A stretch of DNA of 64,000 nucleotides from Spirochaetales bacterium. GTDB lineage: Bacteria; Spirochaetota; Spirochaetia; SZUA-6; DRHE01. Below the pieces are notes generated by a model, which was given only the letters and a program-made list of their open reading frames with translations, searched no databases and had not been told where the DNA came from. Positions 1-9,362 of the stretch are shown piece by piece. The stretch spans positions 62,001 through 126,000 of the forward strand of contig JAUVWI010000002.1 of NCBI GenBank assembly GCA_030604195.1, written 5' to 3'. A program made the translations under genes and the position numbers. Numbering within the stretch: the stretch's first letter is position 1; each line of letters starts with the position of its first letter.

Positions 1-816
1 CAGCTCATATATCTCGGAAACAGCCTCAGCCATCTTTTGCTGCAGCCTGCTCAATGGCCCACGAATAAGGGTAATGGTTACATCACTGGTATACCCCCTG
101 TATTTTACCCCGAAATCGATTACTGAAAATCCTCTTTCCCCGATCAGCGAGCTGCCGTAAGAGGGAAAGGCATGGATGGCAAAACTTCTGGTGGCTGCGG
201 CTGCCAGGGTTTCAAAGCCCGTGCCTTCCGCCCCCCTGGTGCGCGCTTCAGAATCGATATATTGGGCGATATCCAGCTCCCTTAAGGTGTTCCTCTTATC
301 GGCCAGCAAGTCCTCTATTCCCTGTATGATCTCATTGCTTATCTCACAGGCCCTCTGCAGCGACTGGATTTCGCTCTTATCCTTGATGCTCCTTAATTTC
401 AACAGCAGACTGTCAAGGCCCTGGTCCCTGCAGATAATCTCCATATCAGGTAAGCTTGATATCAACTCTACCGCAGATGGATAGGGAAATTTACCCGAAA
501 GTTCTATCCTGCTGCCCTCTTTGAGCCGCCATTCTTCTACCAGGCTCTGAACAGCTATGGAAAAGGAACGTTTATAGGAATTATAGGGAATGATTTTATC
601 TACGAAGGCTAACTCAGCAGCCAGGTTTTCGTCCCAGGGAATTAAAAAACATTCCCCTCTGGAGCTGAGAAAGAGCAATGCATCTGCGGGGTGACCAGTT
701 AGATAGCGCAAAGAGGGATTGCGTCTTTCTTCCAGGTCGGCAAGAACAGCAATATCGAACCCCTCTTTTCTTAAGTAAGAGTAAACCTTCTGCTGTCGTT
801 TTTTGTAAACTTCCAA
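1..816 (-). CDS. Xaa-Pro aminopeptidase-like M24 metallopeptidase (3' part outside window)
   Basis: The minus-strand frame opens just after leuS and runs off the left edge. It reads as an N-terminal creatinase-like domain followed by the start of a pita-bread fold. The segment VIDFGVKYRGYTSDVTITL carries the first two aspartate metal ligands of M24 peptidases; the later His and Glu ligands lie outside the window. A cytosolic peptidase removing N-terminal residues next to proline is likely. TTG at 816 is the only near start after the leuS stop, with no strong ribosome binding site, so translation may be coupled to leuS. Confidence 0.8.
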   Translation of the reverse strand, partial: MEVYKKRQQKVYSYLRKEGFDIAVLADLEERRNPSLRYLTGHPADALLFLSSRGECFLIPWDENLAAELAFVDKIIPYNSYKRSFSIAVQSLVEEWRLKEGSRIELSGKFPYPSAVELISSLPDMEIICRDQGLDSLLLKLRSIKDKSEIQSLQRACEISNEIIQGIEDLLADKRNTLRELDIAQYIDSEARTRGAEGTGFETLAAAATRSFAIHAFPSYGSSLIGERGFSVIDFGVKYRGYTSDVTITLIRGPLSRLQQKMAEAVSEIYEL

Positions 817-821
817 AATTG

Positions 822-3239
822 CTATTTAGCTACAATATTCACCAGTTTGTCCGGAACCGTGATAATCTGTACTATCTTTCTTTCCGCGAGCAGTTCTTTA
901 ATGCGCGGTTGCTCCAGCGCTATTTTTTCCATCGCTTCCCCGGCCAGACCGGTTTGCACATCAGCCCTGGCCCGTATTTTGCCATTTATCTGGAAAACAA
1001 GGGTTGTAACCTCTCTAACGGTAAGGGCTTCATCAAATACCGGGTATCTCTCTTTTGAAACAGAGGGTGAATGACCTGCCTGCTGCCATAACTCCTCGGC
1101 CAGGTGCGGGGCATAGGGTGCTAATAGCAAAACAAAAGGCTCCCAGAGCCGGCGGTAGAGCTTATCAATCTTGTACAGCTCCCCGGTGAAAATCATCATC
1201 TGGGCAATAGCGGTATTGAACTCTATATGTTCAGTATCGTGGCCGACCTTTTTTATTGTCTCGTGCAGAAAGACCAGTAGTTCCCGCGGCGGCTCATCTT
1301 CACACAGCTGCCGCTGTGCCAAGCGCCACACTCGCTCTAAAAACCTCTTTATACCGGTTATTCCCCTGGTGGACCAGGGTTTGGATACTTCCAGGGGACC
1401 CATAAACATCTCATAAAGTCGCATGGAATCTGCGCCGTGTTTTTCTATAACTTCATCCGGATTTATAACATTGCCCAGAGACTTGGACATCTTTACACCG
1501 CCCTCACCAAGGATCATTCCCTGATTGATCAGCCTCATGAAGGGTTCGTCGGTGTTGACCAGACCAAAATCGTAGAGCACTTTATGCCAAAAACGGGAAT
1601 AGAGTAGATGGAGAACAGCATGCTCGGCGCCGCCCACATAGAGGTCCACGGGCATCCAGTAATCAATCTTGTCCCTGGCGGCAAACTGGCTGTTGTTGCC
1701 GGGATCAAGATAGCGCAGATAATACCAGCAGGAACCGGCCCATTGGGGCATTGTATTGGTTTCTCTTTTCGCCTTACCGCCGCATTTGGGGCAGATAGTA
1801 TTGACCCACTCCTTTATTGCGGCCAGCGGTGATTCGCCGGTGCCTGTGGGTTTGTAGCTCTCCACCTCCGGCAACAGTAAAGGCAGTTCGTCATAGGGAA
1901 CCGGTACTATGCCGCAGCTGGAGCAATGTACCAACGGGATCGGTTCGCCCCAGTAGCGCTGCCTGGAAAAAACCCAATCCCGCAGTTTATAATTAACCGC
2001 TTTCCTTCCCAGGTTATTTTCATTCAGCCACTCAATCATCCTGACTTTGAATTCATCGGTGGTCAGGCCGTTAAATTGTCCGGAGTTAATGGCAATGCCG
2101 TCCGCAGTCGTAGCCTCTTTCAGTTCTGCCGTCTCTCCATCGTTGGAAACCACCTGCACTATGGGAAGATCAAATTCCATAGCAAACTCAAAATCACGCT
2201 CATCGTGGGCCGGGACCGCCATTATTGCGCCGGTTCCATAAGATATGAGTATATAATCTGATATCCATACAGGAATCTTCTCTTTATTAACCGGATTTAC
2301 AGCATAACCGCCTGTAAAAACCCCGGTCTTTTCTTTAGCCAGATCAGTGCGCTCCATATCCGATTTGCGGCTGGCTTTACGAATATAGGCCTCCACCTGC
2401 TCTTTCTGTTCAGCTGTGACCAATTCACTAACCAATGCATGCTCTGGGGCCAGGACCATATAGGTGGCGCCGAAAAGAGTGTCGGGCCGGGTAGTATATA
2501 CTTCAATTTGCCCCTTACCATCAGCTAAGGGAAAGATTACATTTGCTCCCTCACTGCGGCCTATCCAGTTGCGCTGCATCAGTTTCAGCGATTCAGACCA
2601 GTCAAGTTTATCCAGATCCGCCAGTAACCGGTCTGCATAAGCTGTTATTTTAAGCACCCACTGTCTGACATTTCTTCTTTCCACAGGACTGTTACAACGT
2701 TCACATAAACCCTCTCTAACCTCTTCATTGGCCAGCCCGGTCAAACATTTGGTGCACCAGTTTATGGGCATTTCAGCCTCATAAGCCAAACCCTTTTCCC
2801 ACAGCTTTAAAAATATCCACTGCGTCCATCTATAATATTGCGGGGTATGGGTGGATATATTCCTGTCCCAATCGTAGGAGAATCCTAATGCCTTTATCTG
2901 TTTTTCAAATAATCTGATATTTTTTTCAGTTGAAATCCTGGGATGGGTCCCGGTTTTTAAAGCATAGTTTTCCGCAGGCAAACCAAATGAGTCAAAACCC
3001 ATTGGATGGAGCACATGGTATCCCTTCATTCGCAGGTAACGGCAATATATGTCTGTTGCTGTATACCCTTCAGGGTGGCCTACATGCAGTCCGGCAGATG
3101 AGGGATAAGGGAACATATCCAGCACATAGACCCGCTTCTCCCTGGGAATGGTAGTGTCTTCAGTAACGCGAAAGGTCTTATTGTCCTGCCAATATTCCTG
3201 CCACTTTTTTTCTATTGCCGTAAACGGATATTTATTCAT
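822..3239 (-). CDS. leuS: leucyl-tRNA synthetase
   Basis: This cytosolic class Ia synthetase charges tRNA-Leu. The protein has 805 residues, the usual bacterial length. The HIGH-type motif appears as [13 protein letters not shown] near residue 55. The CP1 editing domain shows [14 protein letters not shown] near residue 250. The KMSKS loop is intact in [11 protein letters not shown] near residue 585, followed by an anticodon-binding domain and a C-terminal tail ([10 protein letters not shown]). It is followed after 5 nt by the M24 peptidase gene, probably in one transcript. Nothing is unusual in the catalytic motifs. Confidence 0.98.
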   Translation of the reverse strand: MNKYPFTAIEKKWQEYWQDNKTFRVTEDTTIPREKRVYVLDMFPYPSSAGLHVGHPEGYTATDIYCRYLRMKGYHVLHPMGFDSFGLPAENYALKTGTHPRISTEKNIRLFEKQIKALGFSYDWDRNISTHTPQYYRWTQWIFLKLWEKGLAYEAEMPINWCTKCLTGLANEEVREGLCERCNSPVERRNVRQWVLKITAYADRLLADLDKLDWSESLKLMQRNWIGRSEGANVIFPLADGKGQIEVYTTRPDTLFGATYMVLAPEHALVSELVTAEQKEQVEAYIRKASRKSDMERTDLAKEKTGVFTGGYAVNPVNKEKIPVWISDYILISYGTGAIMAVPAHDERDFEFAMEFDLPIVQVVSNDGETAELKEATTADGIAINSGQFNGLTTDEFKVRMIEWLNENNLGRKAVNYKLRDWVFSRQRYWGEPIPLVHCSSCGIVPVPYDELPLLLPEVESYKPTGTGESPLAAIKEWVNTICPKCGGKAKRETNTMPQWAGSCWYYLRYLDPGNNSQFAARDKIDYWMPVDLYVGGAEHAVLHLLYSRFWHKVLYDFGLVNTDEPFMRLINQGMILGEGGVKMSKSLGNVINPDEVIEKHGADSMRLYEMFMGPLEVSKPWSTRGITGIKRFLERVWRLAQRQLCEDEPPRELLVFLHETIKKVGHDTEHIEFNTAIAQMMIFTGELYKIDKLYRRLWEPFVLLLAPYAPHLAEELWQQAGHSPSVSKERYPVFDEALTVREVTTLVFQINGKIRARADVQTGLAGEAMEKIALEQPRIKELLAERKIVQIITVPDKLVNIVAK

Positions 3240-3299
3240 AGGCGCATGATACCCGTCAGTAATTTTTGAGTCAATCGACAGTCTTATTCTTTATCTTCT

Positions 3300-4382
3300 T
3301 TATCCAGCCTGAAGAGTCACGGGCTGCTTTGATTCCGCCGAAAGCTGGGCGGCAAAATTTATATCCTGTACTATACTCATATTACTGAAACTTAAAAAAG
3401 GTTTTTCTTTTCTTTCTATATGATCAAGAAAGTAGCTTACACTTTCCCGGGTTGAATGAGTTATAACATCGCCGGAATTAGGCAGAGATATACTTTCCGG
3501 CCAACCGTGTTTTTTTTCCTCTTTGCTTAATGGATAGACCCATTTTCGATCTGTATCTTCATTCCAGTATTTCACCGCAGCTTCACCCTTTCCTTGAGAA
3601 TCAAAAACAAAACCTCCCTTTGTCCCGAAAATATTATGGTAAAGATCATAACTGTTGCCACCTTCAATATCCCCAAGCACAATACCGGTTGCCCCGCTGT
3701 CAAATGTGATCATTATATTCCAGATCGGGTCCACCTCAAAACCGCTATCTGCGCTTGCGTGTGATGAGGCAAATACTGATTCCGCCTTTGCCGGAGAAAA
3801 AAAATAGCAAAGAGAGAATACTGCATGTGTTATACCCATACCCACGGCATCACCAACATAGTCTTTTCTGGTTTTCCAGTACTTACTGCCACCAATATTA
3901 ACCGCATGCCGGTAGTTTATCTGCATCTGGGTTATCTCGCCAAACAGCCCTTGTTCAACCATGCTCTTTACCTTTTGTTCCATTGGATTGAAAAACAGAG
4001 TGTAGTTGGTCATGGTCACCAGATCCTGATTATCATGGTCAAACTGTACCAGTTTTTTATGGTCCTCAAGGCTGGTTGAGTTTGGCTTCTCACAGAACAC
4101 ATGCTTTCCGGCGGCCATGGCAACAAGAGCCTGCTCCGCATGAAAAGTATTGGGGCTGGCAATAATCACCGCATCAATATTTTTATCGCTGACTATTTCC
4201 TGATAATCGGAAACCAGGCAATCCATGCTCACCCCTGATCGCTTAAGAACCTCTTCAGCCATATTAAGATCAGTATCATATACCGCTGCTATCTCTGCAT
4301 TAGTTTTACCTGGTATCTTATTTAAAAGCTGTTCACCCATCCAGCCGGTGCCGGCAAAGCCAATCCTGATTCTGGTATCCAT
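3300..4382 (-). CDS. Gfo/Idh/MocA-family NAD(P)-dependent oxidoreductase
   Basis: The protein starts with a Rossmann dinucleotide-binding motif (IGFAGTGWMGEQ), has CEKPNS in the position of the family's EKP active-site motif near residue 95, and ends in the usual alpha/beta C-terminal domain. Members oxidise sugars, inositols or related polyols; the substrate here cannot be read. A longer frame reaches 4412, but ATG at 4382 has AGGAGG five bases upstream, and a promoter -10 hexamer lies at 4404-4409, so the longer start would fall upstream of the transcript. It is divergent from a glycosidase gene, which suggests shared use of one carbohydrate. Confidence 0.85.
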   Translation of the reverse strand: MDTRIRIGFAGTGWMGEQLLNKIPGKTNAEIAAVYDTDLNMAEEVLKRSGVSMDCLVSDYQEIVSDKNIDAVIIASPNTFHAEQALVAMAAGKHVFCEKPNSTSLEDHKKLVQFDHDNQDLVTMTNYTLFFNPMEQKVKSMVEQGLFGEITQMQINYRHAVNIGGSKYWKTRKDYVGDAVGMGITHAVFSLCYFFSPAKAESVFASSHASADSGFEVDPIWNIMITFDSGATGIVLGDIEGGNSYDLYHNIFGTKGGFVFDSQGKGEAAVKYWNEDTDRKWVYPLSKEEKKHGWPESISLPNSGDVITHSTRESVSYFLDHIERKEKPFLSFSNMSIVQDINFAAQLSAESKQPVTLQAG

Positions 4383-4403
4383 ATGCGCCTCCTGGCCACT
4401 GCT

Positions 4404-4432
4404 ATTTAACACCCGCTGTTATTAATTGTCAA
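4404..4432 (-). promoter_or_regulatory. sigma-70-type promoter of the Gfo/Idh gene
   Basis: On the minus strand TTGACA (4427-4432) is separated by 17 bp from TTAAAT (4404-4409). Transcription would begin near 4397, giving a leader of about 15 nt that holds the AGGAGG site before ATG 4382. Confidence 0.65.
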
Positions 4433-4524
4433 TAAAGCTTGACCGGAGCCGGAAGGTATACTTATATTTCCTGTTGGAATAACCCTCCTTCAGGCAGAGG
4501 ACTTCATTATATACTAAAAAAACA

Positions 4525-4552
4525 TTGACTGTCTGCTCAAGCATGTTAAAAT
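4525..4552 (+). promoter_or_regulatory. sigma-70-type promoter of the glycoside hydrolase gene
   Basis: TTGACT (4525-4530), a 16-bp spacer and TAAAAT (4547-4552) lie just upstream of the plus-strand gene. The expected start point near 4559 leaves a leader of about 25 nt. Confidence 0.6.
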
Positions 4553-4583
4553 GGTCTAAAAATAAAAGAACTAAGGAGTATTG

Positions 4584-6005
4584 GTGGCCAAAAAGGAGTT
4601 CCCGAAAGTACATTTTTACGATCATGATCTCATCGATATGTACGATCTCACCTGGAACCAGATAAGGAATCACTGGAAAAAGGGAACCGACAAAAATGGT
4701 TTTCAGCCAAAATATTTCAGCTTTCCCCAGGACAAAAGAATTAACCAGTTTGAGGCAATTCTCGCAACTTTTTTTTTAGTATACAGCAACAAAACCTTTA
4801 CCGCCTCTTCATTGTTAGATAATTTCTATTCCAAACAGGAAGAAACAGGGGCTATCAGGGGTGAATATTGTCAGAAAGATGGTAAACCAATTCTAAGCGA
4901 TACCAACCCCGAGGGTGTTCTGCCCCCTCTTTTTGCCTGGGCTGAATATAATCTCTACCATAAAGTCGGTATGAAGAAGAGAGTCAGAGATATTATGCCT
5001 CTGTTGGAAAAGTACTACCACTGGTTGGAGTTAACTTTCAGAGAGAACAATGGCCTTTATTCCGTTCCCCTTGAGGCCACCATGATGGGCAACTCCCCAA
5101 GGGAGGGAACCTGTTATCCAATAGACTTCAACTCCCAGGTGGCAATAAACGCCCTGTACATGTCTGCACTGGGGGACATTTTAAATGATAAAGAAATCAG
5201 TTACCGCTATAAAAGAGCCTATTTCGCCATAAAAACCAGAATCAGCGATCTAATGTGGAATGAAAAGGACGGTTATTATTATGATCTCGATAAACGCAAT
5301 AAGCAAATAAAAGCAAGAACCATCGCCTCTTTCTGGCCCCTTCTTGCCGAGATACCAAACGAATACCGGGCTGAAGCCTTGATTGCTCATCTGGAGAATC
5401 CCCGGGAATTCGGACTGGACCATCCCTTTCCAACTCTGTCAGCCGGCGAAAAAACCTTTGATAATATGGGGAATGGTTATCGCGGGTCAATATTTCCCAG
5501 CTTTACCTATATTATCATTAAGGGCTTGGAAAAATATGGAAAATTCGAACTGGCCAGAGAAGAAGCCATTAAGCACCTCTATTTCATTCTTGATGGACTT
5601 CACCCGGAAAAAGGCAGGAAGGGTATATTCTGGGAGGCTTATGCGCCAAAACATGAGGGGCCTGCGGTATGGCAGGACAATGAGAATTTTCCCCGTCCTG
5701 GTTTTCTTACCTATTCCGCTCTCTCCACAATAACTCTAATGATTGAGAATGTTGTCGGCCTATACATTTCATTACCCCGCAAAACAGTGGACTGGATAAT
5801 TCCCTCCCTTGAGCTTATGGGTATTGAAGACCTGGGGTTAAAAAGAAATATGATTACTATTCTCAGTAATAAGAGCGGCAGAGGGTGGGAAATCAGGCTT
5901 GAATCAGAGAAACTCTACTATCTGACCATCAATATTCTTGATTCCAAAAAGAAAACCCTGCCCATTCCCTCAGGTAAATGTTCAATACTGATTGATAAAA
6001 TATAA
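4584..6005 (+). CDS. MGH1/trehalase-type (alpha/alpha)6-barrel glycoside hydrolase
   Basis: The protein of about 473 residues resembles the mannosylglycerate-hydrolase-type (GH63-like) domain and amylo-alpha-glucosidases. Visible hallmarks are GNGYRGSIFPSFTY near residue 300, a probable acidic active-site segment GIFWEAYAP near residue 350, and a final barrel segment near NFPRPGFLTYSALS. It probably releases sugar from an alpha-glycoside or a compatible solute; no signal peptide is seen, so it is likely cytosolic. AAGGAG at 4573-4578 is five bases from GTG 4584 but only two from TTG 4581, so GTG is preferred. It ends 8 bp from convergent recR. Confidence 0.75.
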   Translation: MAKKEFPKVHFYDHDLIDMYDLTWNQIRNHWKKGTDKNGFQPKYFSFPQDKRINQFEAILATFFLVYSNKTFTASSLLDNFYSKQEETGAIRGEYCQKDGKPILSDTNPEGVLPPLFAWAEYNLYHKVGMKKRVRDIMPLLEKYYHWLELTFRENNGLYSVPLEATMMGNSPREGTCYPIDFNSQVAINALYMSALGDILNDKEISYRYKRAYFAIKTRISDLMWNEKDGYYYDLDKRNKQIKARTIASFWPLLAEIPNEYRAEALIAHLENPREFGLDHPFPTLSAGEKTFDNMGNGYRGSIFPSFTYIIIKGLEKYGKFELAREEAIKHLYFILDGLHPEKGRKGIFWEAYAPKHEGPAVWQDNENFPRPGFLTYSALSTITLMIENVVGLYISLPRKTVDWIIPSLELMGIEDLGLKRNMITILSNKSGRGWEIRLESEKLYYLTINILDSKKKTLPIPSGKCSILIDKI

Positions 6006-6013
6006 TTGCTTTT

Positions 6014-6601
6014 TTACTGACGGTTTCTTCCCTGCAAAGCACGGGCCAGGGTGAGCCGGTCAGCATACTCAAGATCACCACCAACAGGTAAACCCAAAGC
6101 CAGTTTGGAAACCTTTACTTCCAACGTTCTCAATCTTTGAATGATGTATTGAGCCGTAGTTTCTCCTTCTACAGTGGGATTAGTGGCAATAATCACCTCG
6201 GTTGTTCTCTCTTCCTTAACCCTGGCAAGGAGCTTATCTATACGTAGATCATCTGGTCCCACACCATCAATAGGAGAAATCGCACCCAGCAAAACATGAT
6301 ATAAACCGTGATATTCTCTGGTAGACTCAATTGTTGAAACATCCTTGGCTTCTTCAACTACACAAATTGTACCGCGATCACGCTGCGGGTCGGAACATAT
6401 GGAACAGGGCACTTCAACTGTATAGTTGGCACAAACCGGGCAGTTCCTGATTTTCTCTTTTATCTCCAGCATATCCCCTGCCAGAGCTCGCACATAATTT
6501 TTATCGGCCCTCAGAATATAATAGGCAATACGCGAGGCGCTTTTAGCCCCCAGGCCGGGAAGCCTGGATAAGTTGCCTATCAGGCGCTCTAAAACAGTCA
6601 C
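6014..6601 (-). CDS. recR: recombination mediator RecR
   Basis: RecR works with RecO (and RecF) to load RecA at single-strand gaps. The order of motifs is typical: N-terminal helix-hairpin-helix (LSRLPGLGAKSASRIAYYIL), a four-cysteine zinc finger (CPVCANYTVEVPCSIC) and a Toprim domain (TICVVEEAKDVSTIE). A longer frame opens at 6694, but those extra residues have no RecR likeness and overlap ybaB. GTG at 6601 gives 195 residues, the normal length, and lies next to the ybaB stop. Last gene of the dnaX-ybaB-recR operon. Confidence 0.95.
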   Translation of the reverse strand: MTVLERLIGNLSRLPGLGAKSASRIAYYILRADKNYVRALAGDMLEIKEKIRNCPVCANYTVEVPCSICSDPQRDRGTICVVEEAKDVSTIESTREYHGLYHVLLGAISPIDGVGPDDLRIDKLLARVKEERTTEVIIATNPTVEGETTAQYIIQRLRTLEVKVSKLALGLPVGGDLEYADRLTLARALQGRNRQ

Positions 6602-6602
6602 C

Positions 6603-6926
6603 CTATAAGCCCATAAATCCCGGAGGCAGATTGATACCGCCGGTGACTGATAACATTTCCTGACGAATGCGCTCCTTGGCTTTGTCAAGAGCATTAGAGA
6701 ACGCCGACTGGATAAGATCTTCCAGCATCACTATGTCCTTCGGGTCCACCGCCTCTTCTGATATATGTACTTTGAGAATTTCCAGATGTCCATTAACCTC
6801 CACCTGAATCATATCCCCGCCTGCCGAACCGGTAACCTGAATCTCTTTTAATCTGCTCTGTACATCAGTCATTTTTTCCTGTATATTCCCAAACTGCTTA
6901 ATCAAGTCGAATGGATTAACTGCCAT
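6603..6926 (-). CDS. ybaB: YbaB/EbfC-family nucleoid-associated protein
   Basis: This is a small (107-residue) DNA-binding protein of the YbaB/EbfC family, which forms tweezer-like dimers on DNA. The conserved core VEVNGHLEILKVHISEEAVD and the C-terminal GGINLPPGF segment are present. Its ATG lies 2 bp after the dnaX stop, with AAGGAG inside the end of dnaX, and its stop abuts the recR start, so the three genes are translated in close succession. Confidence 0.95.
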   Translation of the reverse strand: MAVNPFDLIKQFGNIQEKMTDVQSRLKEIQVTGSAGGDMIQVEVNGHLEILKVHISEEAVDPKDIVMLEDLIQSAFSNALDKAKERIRQEMLSVTGGINLPPGFMGL

Positions 6927-6928
6927 TT

Positions 6929-8461
6929 TTAAGCTCCTTTAACAATCTCACCCCGAAATATCTTTTTCACAATTTCCACCCTCTTCTCTTCCACGCCTTC
7001 CCCTTTCTTTTTATCTTCCAGGTAGCTGACTGTTAACTTCACTTCACCAGCCAATATATCAGCCGCCTTCCGGGTAACTGTGTCCTTCTCTTTGCAAACC
7101 ATCTCTCCCGAAAATTTATTCTTACCCTTGAAATATAGAATCAGTTCATTACTTTCCAGTTTCCAGCTTTCCACCTTCTGCAGAGAAGAAGCCAGGGCAA
7201 GCTTTTCTTTCCTTAAGGAATTAATCAGATCTTCCCAGAACTTCCGGTCAACCTGGTCAACATTCTTTTCCATACCTCCATCAACGGCGGCAGTTACCAA
7301 TTCACCCGTTTCAACCCGCCCTGAAATACTCGCCTTAAGTTTCTTTAGCGCTTCAATGACCTCGGCAGGGGTAATCAGCTCATCGAGCCTTTTCAATCTG
7401 CCCAGCAGCAGCTCCAGCTCAAAACGTTGATTCAGCGAGAATTTCAGATTACGAAAAAGCTCAAGCACCATTTCCGTTGCCTTTTCCAATTGCTCCAGGG
7501 ATAACGCTTCAAGAATATCTTTAGAAAAACTCTCAACCGGATAACTAAGCAGAGCTTCCCTTCTCACTCCGCTCTTTATGAATAGCAAATTACGGAAGTA
7601 CTCGGCCAGATCAATTACAAACTGCTCAACAGATATCCCCATATCCAAAAGAGCTGATGATTTTTCAAGAACATCCTTTAATTCACCACCAACCAGAAGC
7701 TTACCGATATCATTGATCTCATCTATTCCCACTACTCCTAACTTATCCCTGATGAGATCAAGGGTAATCGCTCCCTTTGAAAAGGAAATAACCTGATCGA
7801 GCAAAGTATAGCCGTCGCGCAGCGATCCGGTAGCTTCTTTTGCTATCCAGAAAAGGGCCTGTTCCTCTGCCTCAAGAGCCATTCCTTTTATTACTTCCCT
7901 TAACTTCATCTTTATCTGCTCTGTAGATATCAGTCGAAAATTGAATTGCTGGCATCGTGAACGGATAGTGGCAGGAACTTTGTATATCTCGGTAGTGGCA
8001 AAGATAAATACAATATAGGGGGGAGGCTCCTCAATAGTCTTTAACAGAGCATTAAAGGCGCTGTTGGAGAGCATATGAACTTCATCAATTATATATATCT
8101 TATAGCGCGAGCTGTTGGGTGCAAAGAGCACCTCATCCTTTATCTCCCGAATATCATTAACACTGGTATTGGAGGCGCCGTCAATCTCAATTACATCCAG
8201 GGAATTACCATAGGTAATCTCTTTACAGGACGCACATGAACCGCAGGGATTATCTGTAGTACCCTGCTCACAGTTTAAAGCTTTGGCAAGAATTCTGGCG
8301 GCTGATGTTTTTCCTACGCCCCTGGGACCTGAGAAAAGATAAGCGTGGGCAATACGACCCTGTGTTATGGAATTAGTCAGCGTGGCGACTACAAACTCCT
8401 GTCCCACCAGTTCTTTAAATGTTTGGGGTCTCTCTTTATTTGCAGTTACTTCATATGCCAT
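6929..8461 (-). CDS. dnaX: DNA polymerase III gamma/tau clamp-loader subunit
   Basis: This AAA+ ATPase forms the clamp-loader core that places the beta clamp on primed DNA. The Walker A motif is GPRGVGKT near residue 45, the zinc module spans CEQGTTDNPCGSCASC, Walker B/DEVH is IIDEVHML and the arginine-finger motif SRC follows. Domain III continues to about residue 360, then a divergent tau-like tail. About 510 residues. TTG at 8467 also opens the frame, but ATG 8461 begins MAYEV and is preferred; no strong Shine-Dalgarno site distinguishes them. Confidence 0.96.
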   Translation of the reverse strand: MAYEVTANKERPQTFKELVGQEFVVATLTNSITQGRIAHAYLFSGPRGVGKTSAARILAKALNCEQGTTDNPCGSCASCKEITYGNSLDVIEIDGASNTSVNDIREIKDEVLFAPNSSRYKIYIIDEVHMLSNSAFNALLKTIEEPPPYIVFIFATTEIYKVPATIRSRCQQFNFRLISTEQIKMKLREVIKGMALEAEEQALFWIAKEATGSLRDGYTLLDQVISFSKGAITLDLIRDKLGVVGIDEINDIGKLLVGGELKDVLEKSSALLDMGISVEQFVIDLAEYFRNLLFIKSGVRREALLSYPVESFSKDILEALSLEQLEKATEMVLELFRNLKFSLNQRFELELLLGRLKRLDELITPAEVIEALKKLKASISGRVETGELVTAAVDGGMEKNVDQVDRKFWEDLINSLRKEKLALASSLQKVESWKLESNELILYFKGKNKFSGEMVCKEKDTVTRKAADILAGEVKLTVSYLEDKKKGEGVEEKRVEIVKKIFRGEIVKGA

Positions 8462-8531
8462 AGGCAATCTTACAATCAGAGTCCCATGAGGTCAATGACC
8501 GCCATGGGGGATAATAAATGGGATAATAAAA

Positions 8532-8655
8532 CCCCTTAGCTCCAATCAAACCGCTTACGTCTCATTAACAAGTTGCTTACCGCTGCTACCTTCCGGTCCT
8601 GACGGAATTGGGCAACAGTTAATAGCGTATGGCCCGACCTTCATAGCTAAGGGGG
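8532..8655 (-). ncRNA. ffs: signal recognition particle RNA, small bacterial type
   Basis: The minus strand carries the hallmark apical domain TCAGGACCGGAAGGTAGCAG, which binds Ffh. The ends pair through CCCCTTAGCT and AGCTAAGGGG, closing a rod-like hairpin of roughly 120 nt without an Alu domain. It lies immediately upstream of dnaX in the same direction, as in Bacillus scr-dnaX. Confidence 0.93.
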
Positions 8656-8657
8656 GA

Positions 8658-8744
8658 CGGAGAGAGAGGGATTCGAACCCTCGGTGCCCTTACGAGCACA
8701 CACGCTTTCCAAGCGTGCACCTTCGGCCTCTCGGTCATCTCTCC
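8658..8744 (-). tRNA. tRNA-Ser (anticodon GGA)
   Basis: A class II tRNA with acceptor stem GGAGAGA/TCTCTCC, anticodon loop TTGGAAA, a long variable arm and T loop TTCGAAT. It reads TCC/TCT codons. The CCA end is not encoded. Confidence 0.97.
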
Positions 8745-8777
8745 AAAAAAATATTTCAAAAAGCTGCCCTGCCAGGA

Positions 8778-8865
8778 CGGAGAGAGTGGGATTCGAACCC
8801 ACGGAACTGGCAAGCAGCTCAACGGATTTCGAGTCCGCCCGATTCAACCGCTCTCGCATCTCTCC
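8778..8865 (-). tRNA. tRNA-Ser (anticodon CGA)
   Basis: Class II tRNA: acceptor GGAGAGA/TCTCTCC, anticodon loop CTCGAAA and a long variable arm. It reads TCG codons. No CCA is encoded. Confidence 0.96.
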
Positions 8866-8875
8866 TTTTTAATTA

Positions 8876-8949
8876 CGTGCCCAAGAGGATTCGAACCTCC
8901 GGCCTTTAGATCCGCAATCTAACGCTCTATCCAACTGAGCTATGGGCAC
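8876..8949 (-). tRNA. tRNA-Arg (anticodon GCG)
   Basis: A class I tRNA with acceptor GTGCCCA/TGGGCAC, D arm GCTC...GAGC, anticodon stem TTAGA/TCTAA and loop TTGCGGA, giving anticodon GCG. Most bacteria read CGN codons with an inosine-modified ACG anticodon, so a G34 arginine tRNA is less usual. CCA is not encoded. Confidence 0.93.
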
Positions 8950-8953
8950 ATAA

Positions 8954-9040
<87 letters not shown>

Positions 9041-9065
9041 CGATTGAAAGAAACAACTTCTGATC

Positions 9066-9150
9066 CGGAGAAGGTGGGATTCGAACCCACGGAACCTTGC
9101 GGTTCAACGGTTTTCAAGACCGCCTCCTTCGACCACTCGGACACCTCTCC
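9066..9150 (-). tRNA. tRNA-Ser (anticodon TGA)
   Basis: Class II tRNA: acceptor GGAGAGG with CTTCTCC (one G-U pair), anticodon loop CTTGAAA, long variable arm and T loop TTCGAAT. It reads TCA and other TCN codons. First gene of the minus-strand cluster. Confidence 0.96.
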
Positions 9151-9199
9151 AGTTTTGTCCTCAATATACCCATAGCGGTACCATGCTGGCATGTGCCAT

Positions 9200-9260
9200 C
9201 TTCGACCGCAATGGACTTAAAACTTCTTGCTATAACAACAAGATTTTGAGCTATCATAGC
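9200..9260 (+). repeat. dispersed intergenic repeat, copy A
   Basis: This segment holds CAATGGACTTAA, an imperfect inverted repeat CTTGCTATAACAACAAG and the end GAGCTATCATAGC. Related copies lie at 42461-42511 (same strand), 62029-62088 and 63378-63438 (opposite strand). It sits between the tRNA cluster and the class V aminotransferase gene. No coding sequence was seen in 9151-9362. Confidence 0.75.
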
Positions 9261-9362
9261 TTACGAGCATCTACTTTGTCAATTAATGACGGCTATTCTT
9301 GCGTACCTATTTTAGCCGCCTAAATATGTGTTAATTATATCAATGTGATATCTTATCGGATT

